A stretch of DNA of 64,000 bases, taken from positions 88,338,433 through 88,402,432 of the forward strand of contig CM055275.1 of NCBI GenBank assembly GCA_029237695.1. Direction: 5' to 3'. The translations under genes and the position numbers were made by a program. A model generated the notes under the pieces. It was not told the origin of the DNA, did no database searches, and worked only from the letters and a program-made list of their open reading frames with translations. The DNA is from Conchocele bisecta. Lineage: Eukaryota; Mollusca; Bivalvia; Lucinida; Thyasiridae. Position 1 is the stretch's first letter, and each line of letters starts with the position of its first letter. Shown here piece after piece: positions 1-12,228 of this stretch.

Positions 1-573
1 AATGTACGTATAGACATTGGCACGTTACTTCAACCTGTGAGTCCAATATGGTTCGATAATATTAAAGCGCATGCGGTGACAATTGACCTCAGTACACAGT
101 TAGACTGCTGCCGGGTCAACAAATAGTCCGGAGAAAAATACATAAGTTTGTGTGTTGCATGTACTTTGAGGCAGGTTCGGGTGCACTGATGTGGTGTATT
201 AATGTATGTGGAGACAGTGTTTACACAGGGGCTCTAGTACAGTCAAGATCTACAGTTTGGAATGGATTATTTTGTGTGGCAGGACACATGTGACTGAAGA
301 GTGATGCGGCTCTGCGGCTGTTGTGACGTGATGATTTTTGACCCCGCTGTCATGCTTCCATTCCTGTCAGAATCAAAGTACTGAAAGTACTGAGCTGCGA
401 GCCCAACTGAAATTGGTGGTAAATAGTGTTTTAGTATATTCTCCTTTATTTTGGTGAATTTTGTACCAGTTCTTATATTTACCTCCCACCTTCAGACCGT
501 TTCATACAAAATATTATGTGTAATTTCCGTGCCGACAATATGGCGTAAATATATGAGCTCCGATCTGGTATGT
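1..573. other. Non-coding, start of a dispersed repeat
   Basis: I see no gene. The first 40 bases (ending GTTACTTCAACCTGTG) match sequence at about 37770-37810 and 51340-51375, so this is the end of a dispersed repeat. The rest shows no recognisable element, and the short open frame at 451-639 has no domain. Confidence 0.5.
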
Positions 574-749
574 CCACCCTTATCGTATCGCCGTTTTTCT
601 CCGATATGGATTTCGAAAAAAATGCAATATTTTCAATAAACGACATCGAAAATTGACAATTTTTTTATCAATTTTCGACATCATTTAAGGAAAATATGAC
701 TGATTTTCGAAATCAATATCGGCGAAATACGGCGATGCGATAAGGGTGG
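574..749. mobile_element. Small foldback element
   Basis: The ends CCACCCTTATCG and CGATAAGGGTGG are inverted copies. Pairing continues inward for roughly 45 bases on each side, with mismatches, to a short AT-rich centre that is itself partly palindromic (CGAAAATTGAC and GTCGAAAATTGA-like blocks). There is no coding capacity. It looks like a non-autonomous foldback or MITE. I could not find a convincing target-site duplication. Confidence 0.65.
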
Positions 750-1457
750 TAATTCCGTATCCGGATTCACTCTTCAAACACCTGTGGTTATAGTGTTGTT
801 TTATGCAATTTTTTACTCGCCGTAGTTGTGAATGAAAAAATCCAGACAGGTGCCAGACAGGTGTGATTCGGGTTTACACACCATTAATGCTCGATCAAAA
901 ATATCCGTTTTATTTGTGGAAAATTAACGGCTAAATCTGAGGTTCCATCGGTTTTTCTTCAATTAATTATGTACCAAAGATATACATTGTAATAAATGTG
1001 AAATGTAAAATAGCATAAAACGAGTGACCTAGATACAAGATGTATACATACGTCTTGCGATCACGTGTTGGTTCACGTGTTGGTTCTCGACATAACAAAA
1101 CCGGATTACTCTGCTTACAATTACTGCTTAACCAACCCGGCCTGCACATCTGCGCAGTCTGATCAGTGTCCACAGTAATCGCTGTTTTGATATAGAGCCA
1201 TCTGGACGCGGGCGCCATACATTTTTCTCAGCGCAAATTCTCCAAATTCGTATTATTTCGTGTGTGTCGAGGCTGAGTACAGCTCAGCTCAGCATCGACC
1301 GGTCATTATTTTCTAATTTCGATTAAAAGAACAGAATACATGTACTCACATTTTTCAAACACGGCGGAACTCATTCATTATTAGCCGATATTTGTCCCCG
1401 ACTGAGTCGCCGCCACGTCCTCTCTATCTATATATCCGGGTCCTGACTGCGCAGACG
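750..1457. other. Non-coding; fragments of a dispersed repeat
   Basis: No gene is supported. Around 1130-1190 the minus strand carries a degraded piece of a dispersed repeat seen many times in this window; its hallmark is CTGATCAG next to GTGCAGATC-like blocks. The short frame at 967-1218 is that repeat read through and is not a gene. Confidence 0.45.
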
Positions 1458-1463
1458 CAGATA

Positions 1464-3779
1464 TATGGAACGCTAAATCTACATAAACTCAAATATATAT
1501 TGCTAGCTCTACATATTTAGAGCTAGCAACAAATATTTGGAGCTAGCAAAAATATTTGGAGAGCTCTCGAAATCATTTGGAGAGCTCTCGAAATCAATTA
1601 ATGATATCTCGAAATCATTTGGAGAACTCTCGAAATCATTTGGAGTGAGCATTATATAACATTTGATTTGGAGCTATCTCTAAATCATTTGGAGAGCTCT
1701 CGAAATCATTTGGAGAGCTCTCGAAGTCAATTAATGATATCTCGAAATCATTTAGAGAGCTCTTGAAATCATTTGTAGCGATAATTATATAACTTTGATT
1801 TGGAGAGCTCTCTAAATCATTGGGAGCTATCTCTAAATAATTTGGAGAGCTCTTGGAATCATTTGGAGAGCTCTCGAAATCATTTCGAGCTATCTCTAAT
1901 TCATTTCGAGCTAGCAATATATATCTTATTTGGAGCTAGCATTAAATCGCTTGAAACGATGAAAACGATGTCTCCCTGAAATATTGAATTACGCATTGAA
2001 TTACGCAGCACGATTTACCCAAATATACCCAAATCTTCATTAAAAATAACATTTATGATTATATTATATACTTTTTCTACACTATATCATATAATATAAT
2101 AACCACATTTTGACCGAAACATATGAAGAATAAAGCACATATTTCTGCGGGAAAACGATTAATATAGCATTATTATAAAGGGAGACTACCGAGACTCATT
2201 AATTATGTCTCAGTTGTCTAACTTTAAGTTATCATCAACCATGATTGTATATCGCACATAATGTGGTTGTGACTGGAGAAATGTGGTTTATGGGTTTTGC
2301 GACCAGTGTAGATCCAGATCAGCATCTGCAACATTCGTCATTCCATAAATGAATCCCCCAGTCATGCTTCTAACAAGCAATGTAGGTCGTTACCAGGCTA
2401 CAGAAGGGATCTATTTAATCAGAACCTACACTGGTCACAATTTCGATAAGCCCCATTTATCCAGTCACAGCCACATATACATATTAATGCTGTATTAGTT
2501 TCAAAATATTAGTAGTTTATATATTTAAATTATATATTACTACCGTATATAAATGTATAATTATACTAGTTGACATAACAGTTTTCACACACTGTCTCCT
2601 TGGATGTCAACATTAGAGAGGTTCTACTGTTTTTATGAGTATTTCAATTAAAAATCATCATTCCCATTTAGACATTATAAAGTGCATTATATTCATTGGC
2701 TTCCTAGCATAAGTTAATCGCGGTATTCTCCCTTTATTTCATGTACAAATATTTCTATTTTGCATCAAAACATTAAAAAAGGCCCTGGTATAAGCAAATT
2801 AATGACATATATTATGTAAGTACAGTCCAAACATCATTATTATAATGTGTATAGCTTTATTTAATAACAAATATAGTAATTACATGAAGATTTGGGTAGA
2901 TTTGGGTAAATCGTGCAATCCCAAATTTAGTGCGACTTTACCTAGATCGGAAGTCGCCTGTTACACGTGTAGTAGTGATTACTCTATCCATATACTCCAT
3001 ATTGAAGGTTACGAAGTTTTTAATAGGCACGGTGCACATGCGTACATAGATTTTAAAAGCGCGGGAAGGGAGAGCTTAATGTTTTGTTCATCCAGTTCCC
3101 ACGTGGAGTGGTATTTGGAGCTAGCATCAAATCAAGTTTATAATGCCCTCTCTAAATCAATTTGAGATATCTCCAAATGAATTCGAGACCTCTCCAAATG
3201 ATTTCGAGAGCTCTCCAAATTATTTAAATTATTTAAGAGATAGCTCCAAATGATTTAGAGAGCTCTCCAAATCAAGTTATATAATGCTCACTACAAATCA
3301 ATTCGAGAGCTCTCTAAATGCTTTCAAGATATCATTAATTTATTTCGAGAGCTCTCCAAATGATTTAGAGAGCTCTCCAAATGATTTAGAGATAGCTCCA
3401 AATGATTTAGAGAGCTCTCCAAATCAAAGTTATATAATGCTCGCTACACATCAATTTGAGCTATCATTAATTGATTTAGAGCTAGCTCGAAATGATTTGG
3501 AGAGCTCTCCAAATGATTTCGAGAGCTCTCCAAATGATTTCGAGATAGCTCCAAATGATTTAGAGAGCTCTCCAAATCAAAGTTATAAATTCTCGCTACA
3601 AATAAATTTGAGATATCATTAATTGAATTAGAGCTAGCTCCAAATGAATTAGAGGCCTCTTCAAATGAATTGGAGATAGCTCGAAATGTTTTATTGCTAG
3701 CTCGAAATATATATTGCTAGCTCGAAATATTTAGAGCTAGCAATATATATTTGAGTTTATGTAGATTTGGCGTTCCATA
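1464..3779. mobile_element. 2.3 kb foldback element with putative 6-bp target duplication
   Basis: The element starts TATGGAACGC and ends GCGTTCCATA, and CAGATA lies directly outside both ends (1458-1463 and 3780-3785), which I read as a target-site duplication. Behind each terminus lies an array of AGCTCT/AGCTAGC units spaced about 20 bases apart with AAATCATTTGG-type spacers (1497-1945 left, 3109-3735 right, in opposite orientation). Inner blocks also pair, for example 2009-2042 with 2883-2918, and AAAGGGAGA near 2178 with TCTCCCTTT near 2728. The whole element can therefore fold on itself. Open frames such as 1636-1917 and 3284-3622 are only translations of the arrays. No transposase is seen. 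Confidence 0.8.
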
Positions 3780-3810
3780 CAGATATAATTATAGCAACGC
3801 TGGCTGCAAA

Positions 3811-4812
3811 GATTTATCTCGCTATGGTTTGTACCTGTGTAGAGTTTCTGTAAGAAATTGTATAAACGGAAGGATACGGTGCTTCGCGAAAACATGCTAC
3901 GGTTTGTACAGGTGAGCCAAAATAGATACGTTGTGTCGCGCATTTCTGTTCAGAGCCAGCTGGCAAAAGTTGCGATAGTTACAGCATCATTGCCCGTCAA
4001 TTGCTCGTGTTTTTTTTTTTAAATCTAAAGCACCCAAATTGCCGAATGCAAATACACTTCCCGCGCATACATACTGAGTGGAAGTCTATTTGTAAAGCCA
4101 ATTTTCTGAAATCATCCAAAAGCAAAGTAATATTGATGTAATATCCTCAATTGGTAAACATGACTATTCACAAGTGTGATTTTTTTTGTAATTTAGTACA
4201 GAAAAATCACAAAGATATTTTTTTTCACTTCAAACCTTCACTAAAAGGGGTATTTAATTAGTAGGATGTGCAAACAAAATAAAAACATGGAAAAATTACC
4301 TAAAACAAAAATAATATACTAAAATGATTTAAAAATGCAATAAGGAGTTTAACATTATAATTATTCACCCATTACATAATTTGGCAAAACATTTTACTCA
4401 GGAAAAATAGCAATTGTATTATGTATCAAAATAATCCGAGATCGGTTACAAGCTAACATTTTACGAGATATATGGAGGTTATTTGAATCATTGGAATAGT
4501 GTAGAACATGATCGCGCAGCACAGGTCATATTTTAATGTTCAAAACTGCAGAAAATACCAGTTCTCAAACAGTATAGACCCTGATCTGACTGTGCGGATG
4601 TACAGGGAGATCTGGGTCACAGTACGTAAGAACCATAGGACAGTAAGTAACAATTACCTACTGTGGGCACACAGCCGGGCCGAAGAACCACCCGTACGGT
4701 CACTATCTCCTGTGTATAAAATACATGGTATGAGTGGAACATCAACAATAACTTACAGCACACAAGAATTACTGTTTACATAGTTAAAACTAAAACTAGT
4801 TGGCTGCGGCCA
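3811..4812. repeat. Direct segmental duplication, copy A
   Basis: This block, starting GATTTATCTCGCTATGG, recurs in the same orientation at 9889-11834 with scattered substitutions and small indels. It has no coding content that I can support. It lacks the 911-bp insertion carried by the other copy, so it serves as an empty-site reference (GAGTTTAACATTATAATT near 4347). Confidence 0.8.
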
Positions 4813-5834
4813 GCATATCACGCATGCTGAGGTATTTCATGAAAACATTGAACAAGTACAAAACGGGGAGATAATCCATGACACGGATGTCAAATAAAAA
4901 ATCATTGAAAAAAGTGTACTTATCTGCACACCATAAGGAATCTACATACCAAGTTTAAAGCCTCCAGCTATTACGGTTTAAAAGGTTTACGAGTTGCAAG
5001 GCAAACCCCTAATAGGCTATGGGCTACCAGGACCCCTCGTGCACCCCCCCCCACAACATTTGTACGCCATGTTTTTTTTTGTTCCTTGGGGTATACTAAA
5101 TACTTTAAAAAATGTTAACATCAAAAATCTTGGGTCCCACATCTATTTTTAGCCAAATATGCAAATTAGATGCCGCCATTTTTTGGAAAATTAATTTTGC
5201 ACTTATCTTTCTTATTAAAAGTGCTAGAAGAACACTTAAGGTGTCTACATATATGTTTTAATGGTCAAGAAGTTCATTAAACACAATACCGATTTGATTG
5301 GATTATTTCCTAGGTCATGAATATGCAAATTAGGCGTAAAAAGATAAAAAAAATACATTTTCATTTATAAACTTCGTACTAAATATTTCTAAAAGCTTAT
5401 ATTAATCATTTTTTTACAACTGAAGCAGTCTAAGTTATTACACTACATGTCTGCTTTATAATAGAAACATTATATCATGTATTGTGACCTCATATTGCTA
5501 TGCAAATGAGATTACGGCCATTGCATAAATTTCTAATTTCCCGCCATTTTTGAAGAAAAAAATATGTTTCCACATATCTTTCTTATTAATCAAGCTAGAA
5601 GAACATTTAAGGTGCCTAGATATATGTTTTCATGGTCAAGGAGTTCATTAAACATAATACCAATTTGATTGGATACCTTCCAAAGTCATGAATATGCAAA
5701 TTAGGCATACAATTTACATTGTATCTTAAAAAATAAAACATATTTCTGTATCATGTTTATTTACAAACAAATCTTTGTTTACTCTATATAGTTGGCTCTA
5801 TTGCCATGAGTTTTTGTTCATTAAGTCACACTGC

Positions 5835-7100
5835 CTAATCACTGTCGTCTGCATCCTCGTCAGAATATACAGGCCCCATCTCACCAGATTCTTCTTCATC
5901 TGATGTGTCACAATCCTGTATATTCTCAATGATGTCTATGAGTCGTTGGGGTAGAATTGGATCGTTCGTCCACAATGGCTCGATATGTCCATCAGTTTGT
6001 ATCCAGCCATGGCCATTAGTAGGGTTTGGTATCTCAGGAGTTGCAATGTGTGCCCTCTTCCATATTGCAACTTGATAATTGACCCTCCGTACATGCTGTA
6101 CCAAGCTGCCTTTACATGGGGGTAGTGACGCAATATCTACATTGTTTGATATGGTTAGCATTTCAGATGAACCACATTTTGCTTTCAACATGAACACTCT
6201 GAGTTCATCAAACTTTGTACATCTGGAATTGCCATACACGGCACAGGTGAAAGCTTCTAATTCATCAATGGTCTCTTCAGCCATCTCCCAATCATCTCCG
6301 ACATGAGACAGAACTGGGACGTACTTTGGCATTTTCTGCATTGTTTTTATGGCCTTAACCTTCCCCAGCCCCTTGAATGCACTAATACTGTTACATCCTG
6401 TATACACATACAGTGTCAATAACGCGGTGCAGTATTCCTGTGTGTACCCACGAACTATTTCGCTCATGTTGATTAATCTTTTTTTGTTTCCAGTTCCTGT
6501 GTCGAACAGAAGAGTTACATTCTCTAGATGCAGAGCATAATGCAATAGTATGAAAAAAATATCACTATCTGGACTCTTTACCCTTATGTAGTCATATCCA
6601 TGTTCATTGCCATACATCGCATACAGTATTATCCTCGTATCTGTCTCTTCCTGTGTAGATTTCAGACTTTCTATCTCTGTTGAGTTAACATGTCCAGCTT
6701 CACACTTCAGTTGATATGCTGTTCCATCGCATATTAATGTGACATTGCGGTTGTTAATTTTGGAAGCAAATACATCTGTGTTCCAAACCTTTAACATGAC
6801 CTGAACTAACTGCTGTTTTTTTTCATCATTTGCAATAAATATTTTCCAGTTTTCTGGTTTCTTCGTGCTTTCACCTTTAATTATGAGCTTTTCTCCGCTC
6901 CCCCTTCTTGCTCTTTCCATTGATTTAACAGAGTCTGCTTTATACATGTCAGTACTGAATATTACATCGGATTTTCTCGACATCATATCAAACACCTTTT
7001 CACTGATTTGTTTGAAATTTCCTGGAACAGTCTTTAAATAATGGAAGCACGCATTACCGTCTTCAATATCCAGTGTTGTTTGGCTAGATGGAACTGGCAT
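5835..7100 (-). CDS. FEN1/PIN-like nuclease-related protein, intact frame in left arm
   Basis: An uninterrupted 421-aa frame starts at an ATG (7098-7100) inside the spacer of the inverted repeat. Residues 151-154 (EETD), 176-180 (SPDSD) and 235-250 (GCN then FKGLGKVKA) follow the order of acidic and glycine motifs in XPG/FEN1-type PIN domains (EAEA, DxD, GCDY...GIG). Related frames are common in invertebrate mobile DNA, as far as I recall; I cannot name the element family. The C-terminal tail is acidic. In this copy the usual GCD reads GCN (residue 237), a single G-to-A change compared with the other arm, and it may weaken metal binding. The first ~95 residues come from the spacer and the arm edge and have no counterpart in the right arm. 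Confidence 0.6.
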   Translation of the reverse strand: MPVPSSQTTLDIEDGNACFHYLKTVPGNFKQISEKVFDMMSRKSDVIFSTDMYKADSVKSMERARRGSGEKLIIKGESTKKPENWKIFIANDEKKQQLVQVMLKVWNTDVFASKINNRNVTLICDGTAYQLKCEAGHVNSTEIESLKSTQEETDTRIILYAMYGNEHGYDYIRVKSPDSDIFFILLHYALHLENVTLLFDTGTGNKKRLINMSEIVRGYTQEYCTALLTLYVYTGCNSISAFKGLGKVKAIKTMQKMPKYVPVLSHVGDDWEMAEETIDELEAFTCAVYGNSRCTKFDELRVFMLKAKCGSSEMLTISNNVDIASLPPCKGSLVQHVRRVNYQVAIWKRAHIATPEIPNPTNGHGWIQTDGHIEPLWTNDPILPQRLIDIIENIQDCDTSDEEESGEMGPVYSDEDADDSD

Positions 7101-7122
7101 ATCGTCAACTTCTTTTGTCAGG

Positions 7123-8093
7123 TAGTTCAGGTCATGTTAAAGGTTTGGAACACAGATGTATTTGCTTCCAAAATTAACAACCGCAATGTCACATTAATAT
7201 GCGATGGAACAGCATATCAACTGAAGTGTGAAGCTGGACATGTTAACTCAACAGAGATAGAAAGTCTGAAATCTACACAGGAAGAGACAGATACGAGGAT
7301 AATACTGTATGCGATGTATGGCAATGAACATGGATATGACTACATAAGGATAAAGAGTCCAGATAGTGATATTTTTTTCATACTATTGCATTATGCTCTG
7401 CATCTAGGAATGTCACTCTTCTGTTCGACACAGGAACTGGAAACAAAAAAAGTTTAATCAACGTGAGCGAAATAGCTCGTGGGTACACACAGGAATACTG
7501 CACCGCGTTATTGATACTGCATGCGTATATAGGATGTGACAGTACTAGTGCATTCAAGGGGCTGGGGAAGGTTAAGGCCATAAAAACAATGCAGAAAATG
7601 CCAAAGTACGTCCCAGTTCTGTCTCATGTCGGAGATGATTGGGAGATGGCTGAAGAGACTATTGATGAATTAGAAGCTTTCACCAGTGCCGTGTATGGCA
7701 ATTCCAGATGTACAAAGGTTGATGAGCTCAGAGTGTTCATGTTGAAAGCAAAATGTGGTTCATCTGAAAAGCTAACCATATCAAACAATGTAGATATTGC
7801 GTCACTACCCCCATGTAAAGGCAGCTTGGTACAGCATGTACAGGGTCAATTATCAAGTTGCAATATGGAAGAGGGCACACATTGCAACTCCTGAGATTCC
7901 AAAACCTACTAATGGCCATGGCTGGATACAAACTGATGGACATATCGAGCCATTGTGGACGAACCATCCAATTCTACCCCAACGACTCATAGACATCATC
8001 GAGAATATACAGGATTGTGACACATCAGATGAAGAAGAATCTGGTGAGATGGGGCCTGTATATTCTGACGAGGATGCAAACGACAGTGATTAG
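7123..8093 (+). pseudogene. Frameshifted copy of the nuclease-like ORF in right arm
   Basis: This is the mirror copy of the 421-aa frame. It begins where the right arm begins, so it lacks the first ~95 codons. Two small deletions relative to the left arm break it: near 7408 (after HYALHL) and near 7842 (after LVQHV). The three pieces lie in different frames and end at the same acidic tail and stop (8091-8093). Unlike the left copy it keeps the GCD triplet (about 7534-7542). Confidence 0.75.
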
Positions 8094-8923
8094 GCAGTGT
8101 GACTTAATGAACAAAAGTTCATGGCAATAGAGCCAACTATATAGAGTAAACAAAGATTTGTTTGTATATAAACATGATACAGAAATATGTTTTATTTTTT
8201 AAGATACAATGTAAATTGTATGCCTAATTTGCATATTCATGACTTTGGAAGATATCCAATCAAATTGGTATTATGTTTAATGAACTCCTTGACCATGAAA
8301 ACATATATCTAGGCACCTTAAATGTTCTTCTAGCTTGATTAATAAGAAAGATATGAGGAAACATATTTTTTTTCTCAAAAATGGCGGGAAATTAGAAATT
8401 TATGCAATGGCCGTAATCTCATTTGCATAGCAATATGAGGTCACAATACATGATATAATGTTTCTATTATAAAGCAGACATGTAGTGTAATAATTTAGAC
8501 TGCTTCATTAAAAAAATAAAAAAATGATTAATATAAGCTTTTAGAAATATTTAGTACGAAGTTTATAAATGAAAATGTATTTTTTGGATCTTTTTACGCC
8601 TAATTTGCATATTCATGACTTAGTAAATTATCCAATCAAATCGGTATTGTGTTTAATGAACTCCTTGACCATTAAAACATATAGTAGACACCTTAAGTGT
8701 TCTTCTAGCACTTTTAATAAGAAAGATATGTGCAAAATTATTTTCCAAAAAAGGGCGGCACCTAATTTGCATATTTGGCTAAAAATAGATGTGGGACCCA
8801 AGATTTTTGATGTTAACATTTTTTAAAGCATTTAGTATACCCCAAGGAACAAAAAAAACATGGCGTACAAATGTTGTGGGTGGGGGGGGGGGGGGGTGCA
8901 CGGGGTTCCTGGTAGCCCATAGC

Positions 8924-9888
8924 ATATAACCCTAACCCTAAAATTGTACATCCAAAAAATGGGAGATAATCCATTCTTAAATCGTTTTAGAATATTTCTG
9001 ACCATAAATTCGTAAAAACAATCATGTTTTTAAAACATTGTCTTAAAATGACGTGTCTATGGCTATACAGACAGGTACATGTATGCAGACATGAAAAACA
9101 AAAGAAAAACAATACCATTGGCAAGTTAACTACATGTATTACTTGAATTCCCAAATTTTGATTTTCAGTGTTTTCAAGTAACTGAAAATTAAGCATTGTT
9201 ATAACATGTAACATATATTTACCGATAAAATGACCAAAACCTATTTGTGCTAATCGTATCCCTTATAAAAAATGTTGCTATATGAAAATATTGAAAATAT
9301 TGAAAATACTAAAATTATTTGAAAAATAAAATATAAAGTCTCCAGACATTGTATAATATGTTGATTTTTACTTATTCCGCAATATAGACAAATGGGTGTT
9401 TTTTTTTACATGTATTTATTATATGAAATGTATACTAATACATTTTATTATAATTGGTCGGAATGCAATATATTTTAATTGCTAATTTCATCAATTTTAC
9501 GTAAAGCACAATCAAAGAAAAATGTACGAAATGAAAGCTGCAGCAAAGTAAAACTGCTGGATGTTATCTTGGAACGTGTTCTTCTGTCAAACAATACTGG
9601 TTAGAGTTGAAATATGACACCTTGGAAAATCAGAATTTTCACTTAAGGCATCACGGGACGGTTGAAAATAGCCAAAATTGACTGCTTTTCTGAGCAACGT
9701 ATCTGGTATGTCCAAACGCAGAAATGAATATGATGTCAAACGATCAAGCTTACAATACTAATGACAACGTATTTTCTGATAATTCGATTGCAAAGATGAC
9801 ACCTTTTTGTACACGAATTTTGGATCAAGAGAGCGTGATGAAAGTGCCAACTTCTGGCTAACACGCACGTGTTATTATCGCAATTTCT
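8924..9888. other. Non-coding AT-rich stretch
   Basis: It begins with two telomere-like CCCTAA units (8930-8941) and a piece of the GGGAGATAATCC repeat. The rest is AT-rich with no element or gene that I recognise. Confidence 0.5.
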
Positions 9889-11834
9889 GATTTATCTCGC
9901 TATGGTTTGTACCACCTGTTATGGTGTAGAGTTTCCGTAAGAAATTGTATATTAAAAGGAAGGATATGATGTTTTGCGAAAACACGCTACGGTTTGTACA
10001 GGTGAGACAAAATAGATAGGTTGTGTCGCACATTTCTGTTCAGAGCCAGCTGGCAAAAGGTGCGATGGTTACAGCATCATTGTCCGTCAGTTGCTTGTGT
10101 TTTTTTTAAAATCTAAAACACCCAAATTGCCGAATGTAAATACACTTCCCGCTCATACATACTGAGTGTAAGTCTATTTGTACAGCCACTTTTCTGAAAT
10201 CATCCAAACGCAAAGTAATATCGATGTAACATCCTCAATTGGTAAACATGACTATTCACAAATGAGAATTTTTCGTAATTTAGTACAGAAAAACAAATAG
10301 GAGTTTTTCTCACTTCAAACCTTCACTAAAAGGGGTATTTAATTAGTATGATGTACAAACAAAATAAAAATAAAAACATGCACACATTACATAAAACAAA
10401 AATTATAAACTGAAATGATTTTAAAATGCAATAAAGAGTTTAAGGTAGTAGGTCATAGATAGATACACTCAGCTTCAATGACAATTGCTTCATAAGAGTG
10501 ATGTGATATATGAATATAACATATGTAAACATTGTCTTGTTACTATATACTATATGGTTCATTGAGTTGCCATCTCCGCCATCTGTGTATGTACAAGCCA
10601 TCGTACATTTTCACCACTTCGTGCGTTTGACACATACAGAAAATAATATGGCAGTAAACCAAATAAAATGTGGTGCAATAAATACTAGACATACATGACA
10701 ACGGCAAGCTATAAATATTATTCCAGCGAACTATACAAAAGACGAGATATCTGAGCATTTGTCCCATCAATCTCAAAATAAATGTTGATGTGTAAACTTT
10801 TCAATGAGATGCACAGCCTGTGTTAGTGTACACTTTACCCACAGGTAAAGCCATATATACTCGCATAGTAGGTGAGCAGACACCAGGGACAATACAATCA
10901 GGTAACTGCTTACATGTCACTTGATTTGCTAGCTAATAACAGAGTACAGTAGTGGGTATATACGGTATGTGTTGTGTGATTGACCAGGTAAAAGTGATGC
11001 ACTGTGCGATTTTCTGTGTATGAGGCTATCTATAACCATTATGGTGGTTCATGTTGTTAAAAACACAGGCGCAAACCTATCCAGAAAACAGACATATTTT
11101 ACAGTTGGGTGTAATATAATGGATAGGAGTCCGTTGTCCTGCCTTTTCTACATGTGATTAGCTACATTATAGCATAAGTCAAACGGGAGAACAGGTGAAA
11201 CTGGCTGATGGTTGGAACACACAAAGATGGCCGACTTGGCCATCCCATGTTCCGTATAGGATACAGTAACGAGATACATGTTATACATATATTCTATCAC
11301 ATTTACGAAGCAATTATCTTGGAATCAAACGATGATCATGTATAGAACGAGTCCTTAACATGATAATTAGTTACCCGTTACACAATTTGGCAAAACATTT
11401 TACTGAGGAAAAACAGCAATTTTAGTATCTATAAAAACAATCCTAGATCGGTTACAAGCTAACATTTTACGAGATATATGGAGGTTATTTGAATAATTTG
11501 AATATTGTAGACCCTGATCTCGCAGCACAGGTCATATTTTAATTTTCAAAACTGCAGAAAATACCAGTTCTCAAACAGTATAGACCCTGATCTGACTGTC
11601 AGGATCTTGGTCACAGTACGTACGAATCATAGGACAGTAAGTAACAATTACCTACTGTGGGCACAAAGCCGGGCCGAAGACAATCTGTAGTCTGTAAACC
11701 AGAGTCGAACCACCCGTACGGTCACTATCTCCTGTGTATAAAATACATGGTATGAGTGGAACATCAACAATAACCTACCGCACACAATACTTACTGTTTA
11801 CAGAGTTGAAACTAAAACTAGATGGCTGCGGCCA
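9889..11834. repeat. Direct segmental duplication, copy B (with insertion)
   Basis: This is the second copy of 3811-4812 in the same orientation. The first part matches to 10443 and the second resumes at 11355; between them sits a TTAA-flanked insertion. Near the end it also carries a short stretch (about 11682-11707) that is missing from copy A. The two copies bracket the 3.9 kb inverted repeat. Confidence 0.8.
10444..11354. mobile_element. 911-bp insertion flanked by TTAA
   Basis: Comparison with copy A shows GAGTTTAA joined to CATTATAATT, whereas here TTAA (10440-10443) is followed by 911 bp and a second TTAA (11355-11358) before CATGATAATT. A duplicated TTAA is the target site of piggyBac and Kolobok elements. 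The insert begins GGTAGTAGG and ends GAGTCC; terminal inverted repeats are very short (GG/CC) or degraded. No transposase frame is visible, so it is a non-autonomous element or relic. Confidence 0.7.
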
Positions 11835-12228
11835 TACGCTTTATTATTTGCGGCTCAAAAACATTTTAATTTTGGATATGCTGAATTTTCAGTTGTTTTC
11901 ATAGTGATTCAGAAAGTTGTCTGTTTTTCGGTTTCCTTCAATGTAGTGACCTTGTCGATTATTTATTATGCAAATGATTTTTTATGGACATTTGACATTT
12001 GAAACTATTTGTATCGGGACATGTAACATTTATACAACCATGTTGTATGCAACATTCCCACATTTCCCCGACATTGACATATACATATTGCAGGTTTATG
12101 GAAAAAAATAATATTTCAAATGGTAAACCCATTATAAAAAATTCAAACCAACACAAATATAATAAAAATACACAGTAATGGATAATTTGGCTCTGAATGT
12201 TTCGATTTTAACAACTGTACATTCCATT
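11835..12228. other. Non-coding, nothing recognised
   Basis: AT-rich sequence between the duplication and the tandem repeat block. I see no gene or repeat structure in it. Confidence 0.5.

Larger units (their letters stand above)
5016..8923. mobile_element. 3.9 kb inverted repeat (giant palindrome) carrying nuclease-like ORFs
   Basis: Left arm 5016-6808 and right arm 7123-8923 (about 1.8 kb each) are reverse complements with few differences; a unique 314-bp spacer (6809-7122) separates them. Each arm has the same coding frame plus about 800 bp of AT-rich flank and ends in a poly-C/poly-G run (5042-5050 and about 8880-8896). Outside the arms, both flanks resemble one dispersed repeat (GGGAGATAATCCAT at about 4866 and 8962), which suggests the whole structure inserted there. 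Either a foldback transposon or an inverted duplication of one could produce this. No DDE transposase is visible. Confidence 0.8.

Noticed and set aside
3284..3622. 112-aa ORF with NDLESSPN repeats (and 1636-1917 on the other strand)
   Set aside because: Translation of the AGCTCT arrays in a foldback element.
8930..8942. Telomere-like CCCTAA repeats
   Set aside because: Only two units; no evidence of a telomeric insertion.
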